Of a stretch of 64,000 nucleotides of DNA, positions 10,346 to 21,353 are shown piece by piece (the stretch's first letter is position 1; every line of letters begins with the position of its first letter). The notes beneath the pieces are model-generated. The model saw only the letters and a list, made by a program, of their open reading frames with translations. It made no database searches and had not been told where the DNA came from. Source of the DNA: Viola odorata (lineage: Eukaryota; Streptophyta; Magnoliopsida; Malpighiales; Violaceae). The stretch spans positions 24,164,407 through 24,228,406 of the forward strand of contig OY829539.1 in NCBI GenBank assembly GCA_963691705.1. Direction: 5' to 3'. Both the position numbers and the translations under genes were made by a program.

Positions 10346-11033
10346 ATGCCCTCCTAAGAAGAGGATATTCAAACGTCGTCCCAAGGTGTCAGCTTTCACA
10401 AAGCTTAAATCAGTCGAGGAGTTCGAAAAATAATTCTTTAACACCTTTGGCACTTCTTTCAGTTTAATTCTACAGAGAAGTAATCTTCCCGCTCCTGAGA
10501 TTCCTCCATCAACAAACACCAATCCACCTTCTCGCCTCCTTGGAAAATGAAAAGGCGGGAATGAAGACCAGGAACTAAAAAGTAGCAATGGTAATGGGAT
10601 GAAGAAGAAAATTCGAGCCCATTATTGGCATTGATGGTATTCCTATCCCAATCGTGGGAATTACGTTCCTTCCTGTGTATTTTCGAGAGGATCGGTCTAA
10701 AAAATAGGAAGATGTGTTGTTTATGGTGGTGGATCTTAATTTGCCTTATAACGTCATATTGGGGCGGCCCTTTTTGAACAAGTTTGGGGTTGTCATTTCC
10801 CAAAAACATTTAAAGATGAAGTACCCTTCTTGGGACGGTGTAGTTGTTGTTAAAGGGGACCAGAAAGTAGCAATGGTAATGGGATTAAGAAGAAAATTCG
10901 AGCGGATGAGGGGGAAATGATGGACAGAGAACCCCTCTCTCCTAAAGAGGAAATGACAATGTACTGGTGGGATGAGGTCTTTATCCCTGAAGGAGAACCC
11001 TTTATCCCTTCTTCCTTAGTTGACGAGGATTAG
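10346..11033 (+). pseudogene. p2 of element E, broken by frameshifts and a captured protease fragment
   Basis: The ATG at 10346 is followed after a one-base frameshift by PPKKRIFKRRPK, a basic nuclear-localisation-like run, then FTKLKSVEEFEK and a stop. The 3' end reads DEGEMMDREPLSPKEEMTMYWWDEVF and ends in VDED with TAG at 11031-11033. This acidic/aromatic end resembles the p2 tail at 1895. Between them is an insertion with protease-region sequence of a B-type element (10617-10870), bounded by two copies of a 37-bp sequence. The order p1 - p2 - aORF1 is the same as in element F. Not functional as read. Confidence 0.45.
10617..10870 (+). mobile_element. Captured fragment of a B-type gag-pol (protease region)
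   Basis: This stretch aligns closely to the reverse complement of ~41870-42111. It includes the peptide LPYNVILGRPFLNKFG and the following KMKYPSWDGVVVV. It lies in the same direction as p2, hence opposite to the direction of gag-pol in element E. Flanks 10582-10618 and 10867-10903 are near-identical 37-bp direct repeats. Short matches at the joints (AGCCCAT; AGAAAGTAG) suggest template switching. Confidence 0.8.
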
Positions 11034-11608
11034 CTCCACCTCCCAAAATTTCCCATATTATATGTAATATGTTCCTATGTTTTTCCTCCGTTTTTGCGTC
11101 ATAATAAATATGTACAATTATAACTATGTTTCCTAATCTCCCTTTCTTTCTATATTCCTTTGCCTTTCCTTCTTCTCTTCTTTGACCAAACGAGGATCGT
11201 CTAACAAACTAACTTTTGCTCGTATCATAAGCGAATCCGTAACTCATCCGAAAATGCAAGTAGCCGAGTGTCTGATCAATCTGGTTTAACTAATCCTAAA
11301 TCTGGCCAATCTATAAACATGAATCCGGCCTCTATAAACACGAATCCGGTCCATCTAGTACTAACCAATTTAACCTATTTAAATGAATCTGGTATACTAC
11401 TAGCAATTAATGCTTCCTTAATTTATTTTTAATAAATATATTATTTAAGTTTTAGAATTCCTTCTCTTTCCTACAAAGAGTCTTATCATTCAATTTTTAC
11501 CATACATTCGTCACACGTGTCCGTAAATTCCTCGTATTTATTATTGAAACCTATAAGGAAGTTTCTTTTTCTTCTATCTTTTTTATCGGCTGCTCTGCTC
11601 TCTATTAT
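11034..11608. other. Non-coding spacer between p2 and the MULE
   Basis: AT-rich, with the repeated phrase 'aatccgg' around 11270-11350. No gene seen. The last nine bases (11600-11608, CTCTATTAT) are the left target duplication of the MULE. Confidence 0.5.
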
Positions 11609-13075
11609 GGGATAATGCATTTTTTGGCACCTGTACAACATTTGATTGATTGAATTGGCACCTCCTTTTTTTCTTGCTTTTAAATGGCACCTGCACTCAA
11701 CACGAATGTCACAATTGGTACCTGGTAGTAACGCCGTCCATGTCCCACCGTTAACTATCCTATGTGGCACGACACATCAGACACCACGTAGGATTCGACT
11801 GACGTGTTGTGCCACGTCATCAATCTCAATTCGGACTAGGTAAACGGGCTTGGGGCTTGGGTAAAAAGACACAAGAAGCGATGCGTCATTTCTTGTATGC
11901 TTAACCTTTCCCTGTCTCTGTGCGAACAAGAGAACCTTTGGTTCTCAACCTCTCTAGTTCTCAATCCAAGTCCTCCATCTCCTTCATGTAATTCCTACAA
12001 ACACAAATATATTCACTTGTACAGTTCTGAATACTAAAAACAAAGAAAAGCACAATTTACTTTAAAAAAATTCATAGTACACCGATACAAGTCTGAGTTC
12101 TAAAAGCTCAAACACCATTTTAATGGAACTATACAGTGCAAATAAAATTAATGAAACAAGGTTCAAAAATAGAAAAGAAGACAAAAAGATTTAGACGTTA
12201 TTTAACCTCAAAAGAACATAAGTATAGCAGTAACACGTCAACGCAAAATCGTTGCAAGTATTCGTTAAGACATTTAACCAAACACGTTGAGGGCATGTTA
12301 GAGGCTCGTTTAGAGTATAATATCTAGTTTCCATACTTTGCCCAGTGCTGTAATTCAGTAAAGCCCATGGTATTCTTACTCTGCTAAGCAACGGAAAGAG
12401 TTTTTTTATATAATAATAAAAATAAAATAAGATCGGCGGGAGCAAGTTAGAAAAGGATAACAAGGAATCCAATTGGTACATACAAGGAAAGCTTTCTGCA
12501 GCAATTTCATCTTCGAACACGCCGGTACAGATTGATTTCGTGTTCGAACACGCCGGTACGGTTTAGATGGGTTTAGGATCGGGTATGTTGATTTGGTTGA
12601 ATGTTGGCTGCGTTGGAGAGCCGACAGCGGCGGTAATGGTGGCTGCGACAGAGGAGTTTTTCCGTCGGCTAGGTGTTTGATTTTGAATTTTAATTATTAG
12701 TTTAATTTAATTAATTTTGGGTTTAATTGCTGGTTTGGTTAATTGATTTTGACTTAAATTGTTTTGGTTGGTTCGCAATTGTTGAAGATGATGATTGTGT
12801 TGTTTTGGACAAGGATCCGGATGAAGGACGAAATGCCCGTTTACCCAATCCGAATTGAGATTGATGACGTAGCACGACACGTCAGCCGAATCCTACGTGG
12901 CGTATGACGTGTCGTGCCATGTATGATAGTTAACGGTGGGACACGGATGACGTTACTATCAGGTACCAATTGTGACATTCGTGTTGAGTGCAGGTGCCAT
13001 TTAAAAGCAAGAAAAAAGGGAGGTGTCAATTCAGTCAATCAAATGTTATACAGGTGCCAAAAAATGCATTATCCC
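11609..13075. mobile_element. Non-autonomous MULE with 241-bp inverted repeats and 9-bp target duplication
   Basis: The terminal inverted repeats 11609-11849 and 12835-13075 start GGGATAATGCATTTTTTGG and remain highly similar through their full length. The flanking CTCTATTAT at 11600-11608 and 13076-13084 is a perfect 9-bp duplication, diagnostic for Mutator-like elements. No transposase is present in the ~985-bp interior. 12560-12675 is GC-richer than its surroundings and contains a 37-codon frame (12567-12680) that I do not recognise; it could be captured host sequence. The element sits in the 5' region of the antisense aORF1 of element E. Confidence 0.93.
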
Positions 13076-13263
13076 CTCTATTATCCTTACTTTCCTATTT
13101 CCTTTATCAACCAATTTCAATTTCTTTCAGAGATTTTACAACCGCGATTCCGCTTAAGCGATTCCTCTCCATCACATCTTGTTTCCCGAGGTATTTCATT
13201 TTACTCTCTCTTTCTGTTCTTCCTTCTTTTTCTTCTCTACCTTCTCTTTCTAGATCTATTACT

Positions 13264-14296
13264 ATGCGTCGCCCTATCCTATCTCTGCCTTCGCAAGGTC
13301 CTATAGATCCCATAATAAAAAATAACCCTAGCATAATCACGGAAGACCATTCTTTACAACAAGATATTCACGAGTATAACATCTCTATTCCAATTAGCTA
13401 TGCCCTTAGTATGGCTAGTAGAACTCTTCGCTTGCATAGTCCTTTAAAAGGGACTCGTAGAATCCTATATTCCCATATGTTTTCACACGGTTTTCGCCTT
13501 CCCCTTGACGCTTTACTTCCTGCCATGCTGACTCAATTTGACTTGAGTCCTGCACAAATTACTCCTCACTCTTGGGATGGGCTTTATGCTTTTGTCCAGA
13601 TTTGCTGATTAAACGATATCGTCTCCCCCTTTGTTTCTCTCCTCTACCGCTTCTTCCAAATGGAAAGTCACAATGGTTGGATTGACATCATTCCCCACTT
13701 TGATGACCCATTCGCCCGACCACTCGTGAAAAAATTCCAAGAATTTGACACAATGGTAGCAACAACAGAGGCAAGCGAATGGAAAAAAAGATTTTTTATT
13801 GTCGATCTACCTAGATGCCTATGGCCTTCCGGTTTTAACCAGAAAATCCTTAGCAAAGACTGGAAAAAACCTACCTGGCTAAGCCACCAAGATAGTTCTC
13901 ATATTGCCACTTTACTGGGTGTACGAATGCCCTTCCACACCCTTAATTTTTCTAATGGCATGCCCTTGAGCGAATGTACTGTGGGTAAGTTTCTGCCTTT
14001 TGCTTTATTTCTTCATCTTTTGTTTATTGACTTGTTCATCCCTTCCTTTTACAGAGATTTCTTGAGAATCCCCACAAGAACCTCAACAGCCCCTCACAGA
14101 AATTGACCATTTACAACAACAGGCTGATTTAGGCGTTCCTTCCAGCTTTGACTCCCCCCGACTTTTGACAATCCTGATCCGGTTCCTTCGACTTCACAGA
14201 CTGCTCTTCCCGTTAAGAAAAGAGGATCTAACAGAGCTTCCCCAAGTTTTGCGTACACTTGGCTATCCTTCAATGATCAAGGTGCCAGAGAATCCA
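13264..14296 (+). pseudogene. aORF1 of element E, 5' part: Transposase_28-like domain, cut by element D
   Basis: Exon 1 runs 13264-13984, with an in-frame TGA at 13606-13608. It contains FSHGFRLPLDALL, DLSPAQITPHSWDGL and FVQIC, then WKKRFFIVDLP, WPSGFN and LSECTV. These are the same landmarks as in the copies at 1409 (minus) and 28582. Intron 13985-14054 (GTAAGT...TTTTACAG) is in phase 1, at the codon where the F copy has its intron. Exon 2 is Gln/Pro/Ser-rich and has a further stop and a frameshift before element D enters at 14297. The coding sequence resumes at 26534. Such proteins occur as extra ORFs in Tat-lineage elements; their function is not known. Confidence 0.72.
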
Positions 14297-14357
14297 TGAT
14301 GTGATGCGATTTGTATGATTTTTCCATCCCTTTCCTAGCCCTTTTTGATCATGATGT

Positions 14358-15280
14358 TGTTGGCCCAAGGGCTCATTAAATATTGTTTTGATGAATTAAG
14401 GACACACAAATTAATAATATACTAACGCAATTTTAAGTTAAAGTATTTGTAGTTTGCAACGAGACAACAAAAAGAAGCAACGAATCAATTATCGCAAGCT
14501 CGAAGAATCAACTGTATATTAGAGCAAATTAAACGTGTAAGTATGATTCTAATTAGCACTTGATTTATGTTCGATAATACCTCAAGAGAAAGTGTCAAAA
14601 GATTTAAAAATAAGTATTTTTGTATTTAATAAATAACGGCTAGTATTTGGTATTAAATACATAACGACTAGTTTTTCAAATTCATAACGGCTAGTTTTTG
14701 GCTCTTATAAATACTCATCTAATATGAGTTTGTAAGAACAACATTTTTTACAATCAAGAAAGCTCTTACAAACTTCCAAATACTAAATACCATTTACAAA
14801 CTCTCAAAATCTATATTCTACAACGCAAGCTTCTCTTAACGGATTTCAATCATTCTTGCGTCAGTTTTTCGAGTTGATTTACATTTTCTTCTTGAGGTAA
14901 TATTGTTCATTTATTATTTATACACCAATTATTTGTTGCAATCTCACCATTTCAATTGTGAAGGTTTTGTAAGTGTACCGAACACTTAAATTGTGTTAGG
15001 TTGTGATTGAGCCAGGAAAAAATCACGTGTAAAGGTTGTTGGTGAGCCAGGTAAAACCAAGTGTAAGGTTGTGAGCTGAACCCGTAAAAGCTCAAGTTAA
15101 TAACAGAGGTGTTTGCATTAGAAAATCCTAAGGGTGAAGCTCTTAGGTAGTGGAGTACAATTCGGATTGTGAATTGGAACCACTATACATTGTGTGTCTT
15201 TGCTATTTTTCCTTCTCTTGTGTGCATAAATTTTTATTGCCTATTCACCCCCCCTCTAGGCCAGGATTATTGTTTTTTCA
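14358..15280 (+). repeat. 5' LTR of the copia element
   Basis: TGTTGGCCC...TTTTTTCA, 923 bp. The TATA box is TATAAATA at 14706-14713. Upstream of it are three copies of ATAACGRCTAG (near 14633, 14661 and 14684), a motif containing AACGG. The LTR is followed by a PBS-like TTGGTAGCGGAGCAAGG at 15282, similar to the initiator-tRNA-Met complement. Confidence 0.92.
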
Positions 15281-15340
15281 ATTGGTAGCGGAGCAAGGTC
15301 ACTTAGTTAAAGGTTTAGCCACCTCAAGTGAAGATCAAAT

Positions 15341-17165
15341 ATGGCTCAAGAGGGATTCCACATTCATAAGGAGGGTGCTGCACCTAACCGACCACCATAT
15401 CTTGATGGCAACAATTATCTTCATTGGAAGACAAAGATGAGAGCCTACCTTGGTTCTCAAGATGTAGAGATTTGGGATTGTGTAGAAAATGGCTTTGACG
15501 TTCCAATGGATGTAGCTGATGCAACATCCTCAAAACCTCTTCCTTTTTCAAAATGGGGCGCCGCATCAAAAGCAAAGAAGACCTTTGAAGAAAAAGCTAA
15601 GTATTACTTATTTTGTGCTATTTCTCCTAGTGAATTTAATCGTGTGAGTGCTTGTCAAACATCCAAGGAAGTATGGACAACTTTGGAGACCGCTCATGAA
15701 GGAACTCCCCAAGTGCGTGATATCCAACTCAACACACTCAAACATGAGTATGAGCTACTTGCAATGAAGAAAGGAGAGTCTATCTATGATCTTAGCACAC
15801 GAATTCAGAATTTGTGCAATGCCATGGGTAATCTCGGATGGACTCCTAGTGATGGAGAAATGGTTCGAAAGATTTTAAGTGTTCTTCCAAGCAAATGGAG
15901 CCAAGACAACCGCCATTGATGAATTAAGTGAGAAACCTACATTTGCACAACTTATTGGTTCTCTCACCGCATTTGAGTACAAGTTGCAGCTGTATGACTT
16001 GGAAGGAGAGAAAGAGAAAGAGAAAAGTAAAAATGTTGCTTTCACAAGTAATGTTTCTAAAGAAGATGAAGATGAATCTCTTGCACTCTTTACTAGAAGG
16101 CTGAAACAATTCTGGAAAAATGATCCCAAGAAGAAGAAATACCAAGGTGAGCATTCTAACCCTTCTAAATTCAAGGTTAAAACTGATATTGTTTGCTTTG
16201 AGTGTGACAAACCAGGACATATCAAGAGTGAATGCCCAAACCTTGAAAAGAAGAAGAGGTATGAAAAGAAAGGATCAAGAGACAAGAAGGAGACAAGAAA
16301 GCATCATAGAAGAGCATTTAAAGCTACTTCCTCTTGGAGTGATGAGGATGAAGAATCAAGTTGTGATCAATCGGAGTCCTCATCCGAAGATGAAATTTCA
16401 AACTTGTGTCTTCGTGTCGACGTTGATAGTGATGCTTCTCAAAAGAGTTCTTCATCGACCTCTACATCTTTCAATGGATGCACAAATGTGTGCTTAATGG
16501 CTCAAAGCGATGATGAGGTAAACTCTTGCAATTCGTCTATTGATGAACGAGATTATGATGAATTGCTTGATGTCTTTAATGAACTAGCTGCACGTTTTGA
16601 AAATGCTACTAAGAAAAATGCTAAACTTGTTAAGGAACTAGAAATCCTCAAAAAAGATATTAGTGAATTAGAGGAGCAAAACAAAGATTTAGCTAATAAG
16701 AATAAATTGCTTGATATTGCTTGTGGTAAAAACCAAAACACTACATGTGAACATTGTGCTAATGCCACTCAAGAAATTTCAGATTTGAAAGAAAAAATTA
16801 AAAGTCTTGAAAGTACATTAGCTAAATATGTGCAGAGTAATCATAGTCACCAAAAATGTATGAATGATCAAAAGAAAAATGGTGATATGAGAGGCATTGG
16901 TTTTAATTCTTCCACAAGCATGATTAATGGTAGAACCACATTTATCAAAGCTTCTAATGATCATGCTAGTTCATCAAAAGTTAGAAACAAACCTTCACAT
17001 GTTAGGCCTATATACAAATGTAGCTATTGTTACAAAATTGGTCATTTATCATATTTTTGCTACATTCGTAGAGAGCTTGTTGATTTTAAACAAATTTGGG
17101 TACCAAAGGGTACATATGCATATAAGGAGGGACCCAAACATGTTTGGGTTCCTAAATCTAATTGA
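15341..17165 (+). pseudogene. Copia gag, frameshifted
   Basis: The frame starts at 15341 (MAQEGFHIHK) with the UBN2-type gag pattern (LDGNNYLHWKTKMRAYL, KAKYYLFCAISPSEFNRV, VWTTLETAHEGTPQV). It shifts frame near 15895 and continues in another frame to TGA at 17163-17165. Two CCHC knuckles are visible: CFECDKPGHIKSEC (~16196) and CSYCYKIGHLSYFC (~17020). Between them is an acidic Ser-rich stretch and a coiled coil (ELEILKKDISELEEQNKDL). Gag packages element RNA into particles. The knuckle arrangement and length fit Sireviruses. The frameshift means this copy cannot make full-length Gag. Confidence 0.88.
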
Positions 17166-17177
17166 TTTGTTTTATAG

Positions 17178-20100
17178 GAACGCCGGAAACCCAATGAAGC
17201 AAAATGGTATTTGGATAGCGGGTGTTCGCGGCATATGACGGGTGATAAGTCGAAATTCACCCATTTGGAAGAGAAAGAAAAAGGAAGCGTGACGTTTGGC
17301 GATAACCAAAAACGCAAGGTTTTGGGCATCGGTAAAGTTGGTCACTCTCCCTCTATTGAGCATGTGTTGTTTGTGCATGATCTAAAATTTAATCTCTTAA
17401 GTATTAGTCAATTATGTGATAAAGATCTTATTGTGATTTTTACATCAACACATTGTGAAGTTAGGAACATTTTCACACGCTCACTAGTGTTTATTGGCAA
17501 TAGAGTTGGGAATATATATATGATTGATTTAAATGATATTCCTAACAATGATCATACTTGTTTAAGTGCATTAGTAGATAATTCATCAATTTGGCATAGA
17601 AGACTTGTTCATGTAGGAATGGACCTTATTGCAAAGCTATCTAGGAAAAATCTAGTACGAGGCTTACCAAAATTGAAGTATGAAAAGGAAGGCTTGTGTG
17701 ACGCGTGTCAATATGGAAAGCAAATCAAGAGCTCATTCAAGAGCACAAAAACCGTGTCTACTTCAAGGCCACTTCAACTTCTTCACCTTGATTTATTCGG
17801 GCCAATGAGGACGGCTAGCATGGGTGGTAAGAAGTATTGTTTTGTTATTGTGGATGACTACTCTAGATTTACTTGGGTAATATTTTTATCTCATAAGCAT
17901 GATGCATGCGATAATTTCAAAAGACTTTGCTATAAAATTCAAAATGAAAAAGGTTTTAAAATTTCCAAAATTAGAAGTGATCATGGTGGTGAATTTGAAA
18001 ATAGCATGTTTCAAGATTTTTGTAATGAAAATGGTATTGATCATAATTTTTCATGTCCTCGCACTCCTCAACAAAATGGGGTAGTTGAGAGGAAAAATAG
18101 AACATTGCAAGAAGCGGCTCGAACTCTTTTAAATGAACATAACTTACTAAAATATTTTTGGGTCGAAGTCGTTAGTACCTCATGCTATGTTTTAAATCGT
18201 GTTTTAATTCGTCCATTGCTTAATAAGACTTGTTATGAATTATGGCATGATAGAAAACCCACCATTGCACATCTTAAAGTCTTTAGGTGTAAATGTTTTA
18301 TATTAAACATCAAAGAAAATTTGAGAAAATTTGATGCAAAGTCGGATGAAGGTATTTTTCTTGGTTATTCTACTACTAGCAAAGCATATAGAGTTTATAA
18401 TAAAAGAACTCTAGTTGTAGAAGAATCCATGCACATTGCATTTGATGAGACTAATCCTTTTGAAAGTGTGAAAAAGATAGCTAATGATGATGGAGATTTT
18501 GGAAGTCTTCAAGTAAATCCTCCTACGTCAACTTTCGACAACTTGAACACCACTCCATCACTAGATAGCCCAGAAATTCAAGAGGAGAAAGAGTCGGAAG
18601 AAGAGGTCCTTGAGGATGCAAATGATGTAGTCAATCAAAGTGATCAAGGTCCCTCAAATTCCAAACCTTGGAAAATCATGGAAGCACATCCACAAGAGCA
18701 AATCATAGGTAATCCTAATGACAAAGGTATTGTTACTCGTTTCTCTCTTAGAAATATGTGTGTTTATCATGCTTTCGTTTCCCAATTTGAACCTAAAAAG
18801 TATGATGAGGCCTTGCATGATGAAAATTGGATGATTGCCATGCAAGAGGAACTAAATCAATTTGAGCGTAATCGTGTTTGGAAATTAGTTCCTAGGCCTA
18901 GCAACCACACTATTATTGGTACCAAGTGGGTTTTTAGAAACAAACTTGATGAGTTGGGAAATGTTATTATAAATAAAGCTAGATTGGTGGCCCAAGGGTA
19001 CAACCAACAAGAAGGTATTGATTTTGATGAAATATTTGCCCTGGTTGCTAGACTTGAAGCCATACGCATGTTATTAGCATTTGTATGTTTTAAGAATATG
19101 AGTTTATATCAAATGGATGTTAAAAGTGCATTTTTAAATGGTTACATTATGGAAGAAGTGTATGTCAAACAACCTCCCGGTTTTGAAGATCATAAATTTC
19201 CTAACCATGTTTTTAAATTGGAAAAGGCTTTGTATGGTCTTAAACAAGCTCCTAGAGCTTGGTATGATCGTTTAAGTCATTTTTTTATTGAAAAATGGTT
19301 TTAAAATGGGAAAAATTGATTCCACACTCTTCACTAAACATGATAGTAAACATATGTTAATTGTGCAAATTTATGTTGATGATATCATTTTTGGTGCTAC
19401 TAATGATTCTTTGTGCAAGGATTTTGAAAAATGTATGCATAGTGAATTTGAGATGAGCATGATGGGAGAATTGACGTTCTTCCTTGGACTTCAAATCTGA
19501 CAATCTCAAGATTGTATCTTTATCAATCAAGCAAAGTATATCAAGGATCTCCTCACCAAATATGGATACAATAATGTCAAGGAGAGTCCTATTCCCCTCA
19601 GTCCGACCACCAATTTTGACAAAGACGAAATTGGTAAAGATGTAGGCATTACTCTTTATCGAGGTATGATTGGTAGTCTTTTATATTTAACTGCAAGTAG
19701 ACTGGATATAATGTTTAGCGTTTGTCTATTTGCTCGTTATCAATCTTGTCCTAAAGAGTCTCATTTATGTGCATTGAAAAGAATCTTTAAATATTTGAAA
19801 GGCACATCTAAATTAGGGCTTTGGTATCCAAAAGGATCTAGCATTGCTCTAGTTGGCTATTCCGATTCTGATTTTGCAGGTTGTAGAATTGATAGGAAAA
19901 GCACTAGTGGCACTTGTCATTTCTTAGGACAAGCTTTGGTTTCTTGGTCTAGTAAGACACAAAATTCAGTAGCAACTTCCACTACGGAAGCTGAATATAT
20001 TGCATGTGGATCTTGTGTAGCACAAGTCTTATGGATGAAACAAACCTTAGAAGATTTTGGTCTAAAGTTTAGTAAGATTCCTATTTGTTGTGATAGCACA

Positions 20101-20319
20101 AGTGCAATAAAACTGACCAAGAATCCTATATGTCACTCACGGACTAAACATATTGATGTTAGACACCATTTTATCCGTGATCATTTAGCCAAAGGGGATA
20201 TTTCGCTTGAATTTGTTGGTACTAATAGTCAACTTGCAGACATTTTCACTAAGCCTCTTGCCAAGGATCGTTTCGTGGAGCTAAGACATGAAATCGGCAT
20301 TTGCTACCCATTTGAGTAA
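17178..20319 (+). pseudogene. Copia pol: protease, integrase, reverse transcriptase, RNase H, interrupted
   Basis: Protease motif: [13 protein letters not shown] (17205). GAG-pre-integrase: [10 protein letters not shown] and a CxxC (CDACQYG). Integrase core: catalytic D at [16 protein letters not shown] at [11 protein letters not shown] at [48 protein letters not shown], then YVDD at ~19372. RNase H: GYSDSDFAGC, TEAEYIA, RTKHIDVRHHF, DIFTKPL. A frameshift near 19290 splits RT just before YVDD, and TGA at 19498-19500 interrupts after FLGLQI. Pol is in the same reading frame as the second part of gag, separated by TGA and TAG (17163-17177). Domain order PR-INT-RT-RH is that of Ty1/copia. Confidence 0.92.
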
Positions 20320-20689
20320 TCTCAACCGGTATTCCTAGAACTTTTTCTTTTAAGTTTATATTTGAGAATTTATTTATGTTGTGCTGCTTTTAAATGTGAA
20401 TATATAATCATTGTTTCGAAGGAGAGATTACATTGTCAGAAATCTTTGAAAATGGACTTAGGATCCGTATGTGTATCTGACTCTTTTTGACAAATAGGAG
20501 GGTAAGCCGCATGTATCAGATTTTCTTTGACAAATCGAAGTACGTTTTTGAGCTTAATCAGAAAATATGGACCCGAGGGAGTATATATATAGTCTTCTTC
20601 TCTCCAAAATTCATCGATCCTCTACACCTCTAGAGAAATCCAAAATTTCCAAATCGAAAGCCTAACCTTCATTGTTTCGGATTTTTAAG

Positions 20690-20848
20690 ATGCTATCATT
20701 TGAGATGAGGATGATGTTGGCAATTTTGGCATTGATGATTTCACTTTTTATTTTACCCCTTCTTATCATAAAGAATTGTCCAAAGAATGTTGACATGTTC
20801 CTTTGTCCTCAATGTCATTGCCCTCCATGTCATTACCCTTCACCTTAG
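20690..20848 (+). CDS. Small ORF in the copia 3' region: membrane segment plus Cys/His tail
   Basis: A 52-codon sense frame downstream of pol. It has a short N-terminus, a hydrophobic segment of about 20 residues (MLAILALMISLFILPLLII), a KNCPKN turn and a C-terminal FLCPQCHCPPCHYPSP with five cysteines. I do not recognise it. Some Sirevirus elements carry an extra ORF after pol, but this one is very short and has no matching second copy here, so it may be chance. Confidence 0.25.
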   Translation: MLSFEMRMMLAILALMISLFILPLLIIKNCPKNVDMFLCPQCHCPPCHYPSP

Positions 20849-21080
20849 TGTCTTCTTTGATCACATCATTTTAGTTTATGCATTTTCTTTAATCCATTCC
20901 ATGTTTAATTTTCTTTAATTTCTTTGCATTTATGGTTTGTAATAATTTTTGAATTGGATAATTGTTGCACTATTACTTTTATGAAGTAATATTTATATTA
21001 TGCTTGCTCCTTAAATATTTTCCCTGCCTTAATTAATTGATAGAAATATTTTGATGTTGTTTTCCCTTTTTGTTAATGAC

Positions 21081-21353
21081 AAAGGGGGAGAAAATGTATA
21101 TGTGGGGGAGAAAATATGTGGGAGCAATTTTGATTCTTTGCTATGCTTCATGTGCACTAACGCTTTTATGTAGGGGGAGCATTGAGGCTCCATAATCAAA
21201 TTGATATGATCAATTTGGTAGCATATCGATAGGGGGAGCATTTCGGCAAAGATATAGGGGGAGTAATTCTTCTCCTTTGAGATTTAATTTAAAATTGCAT
21301 GTTCATATTGTCTTAAATTAATTTGTGGTTGTCATCATCAAAAAGGGGGAGAT
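21081..21353 (+). promoter_or_regulatory. Multiple polypurine tracts of the copia element
   Basis: AGGGGGAG or close variants occur at about 21083, 21102, 21171, 21231, 21255 and 21343, the last directly before the 3' LTR. Arrays of this kind are a described Sirevirus feature. The final tract should prime plus-strand DNA synthesis. Confidence 0.8.
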
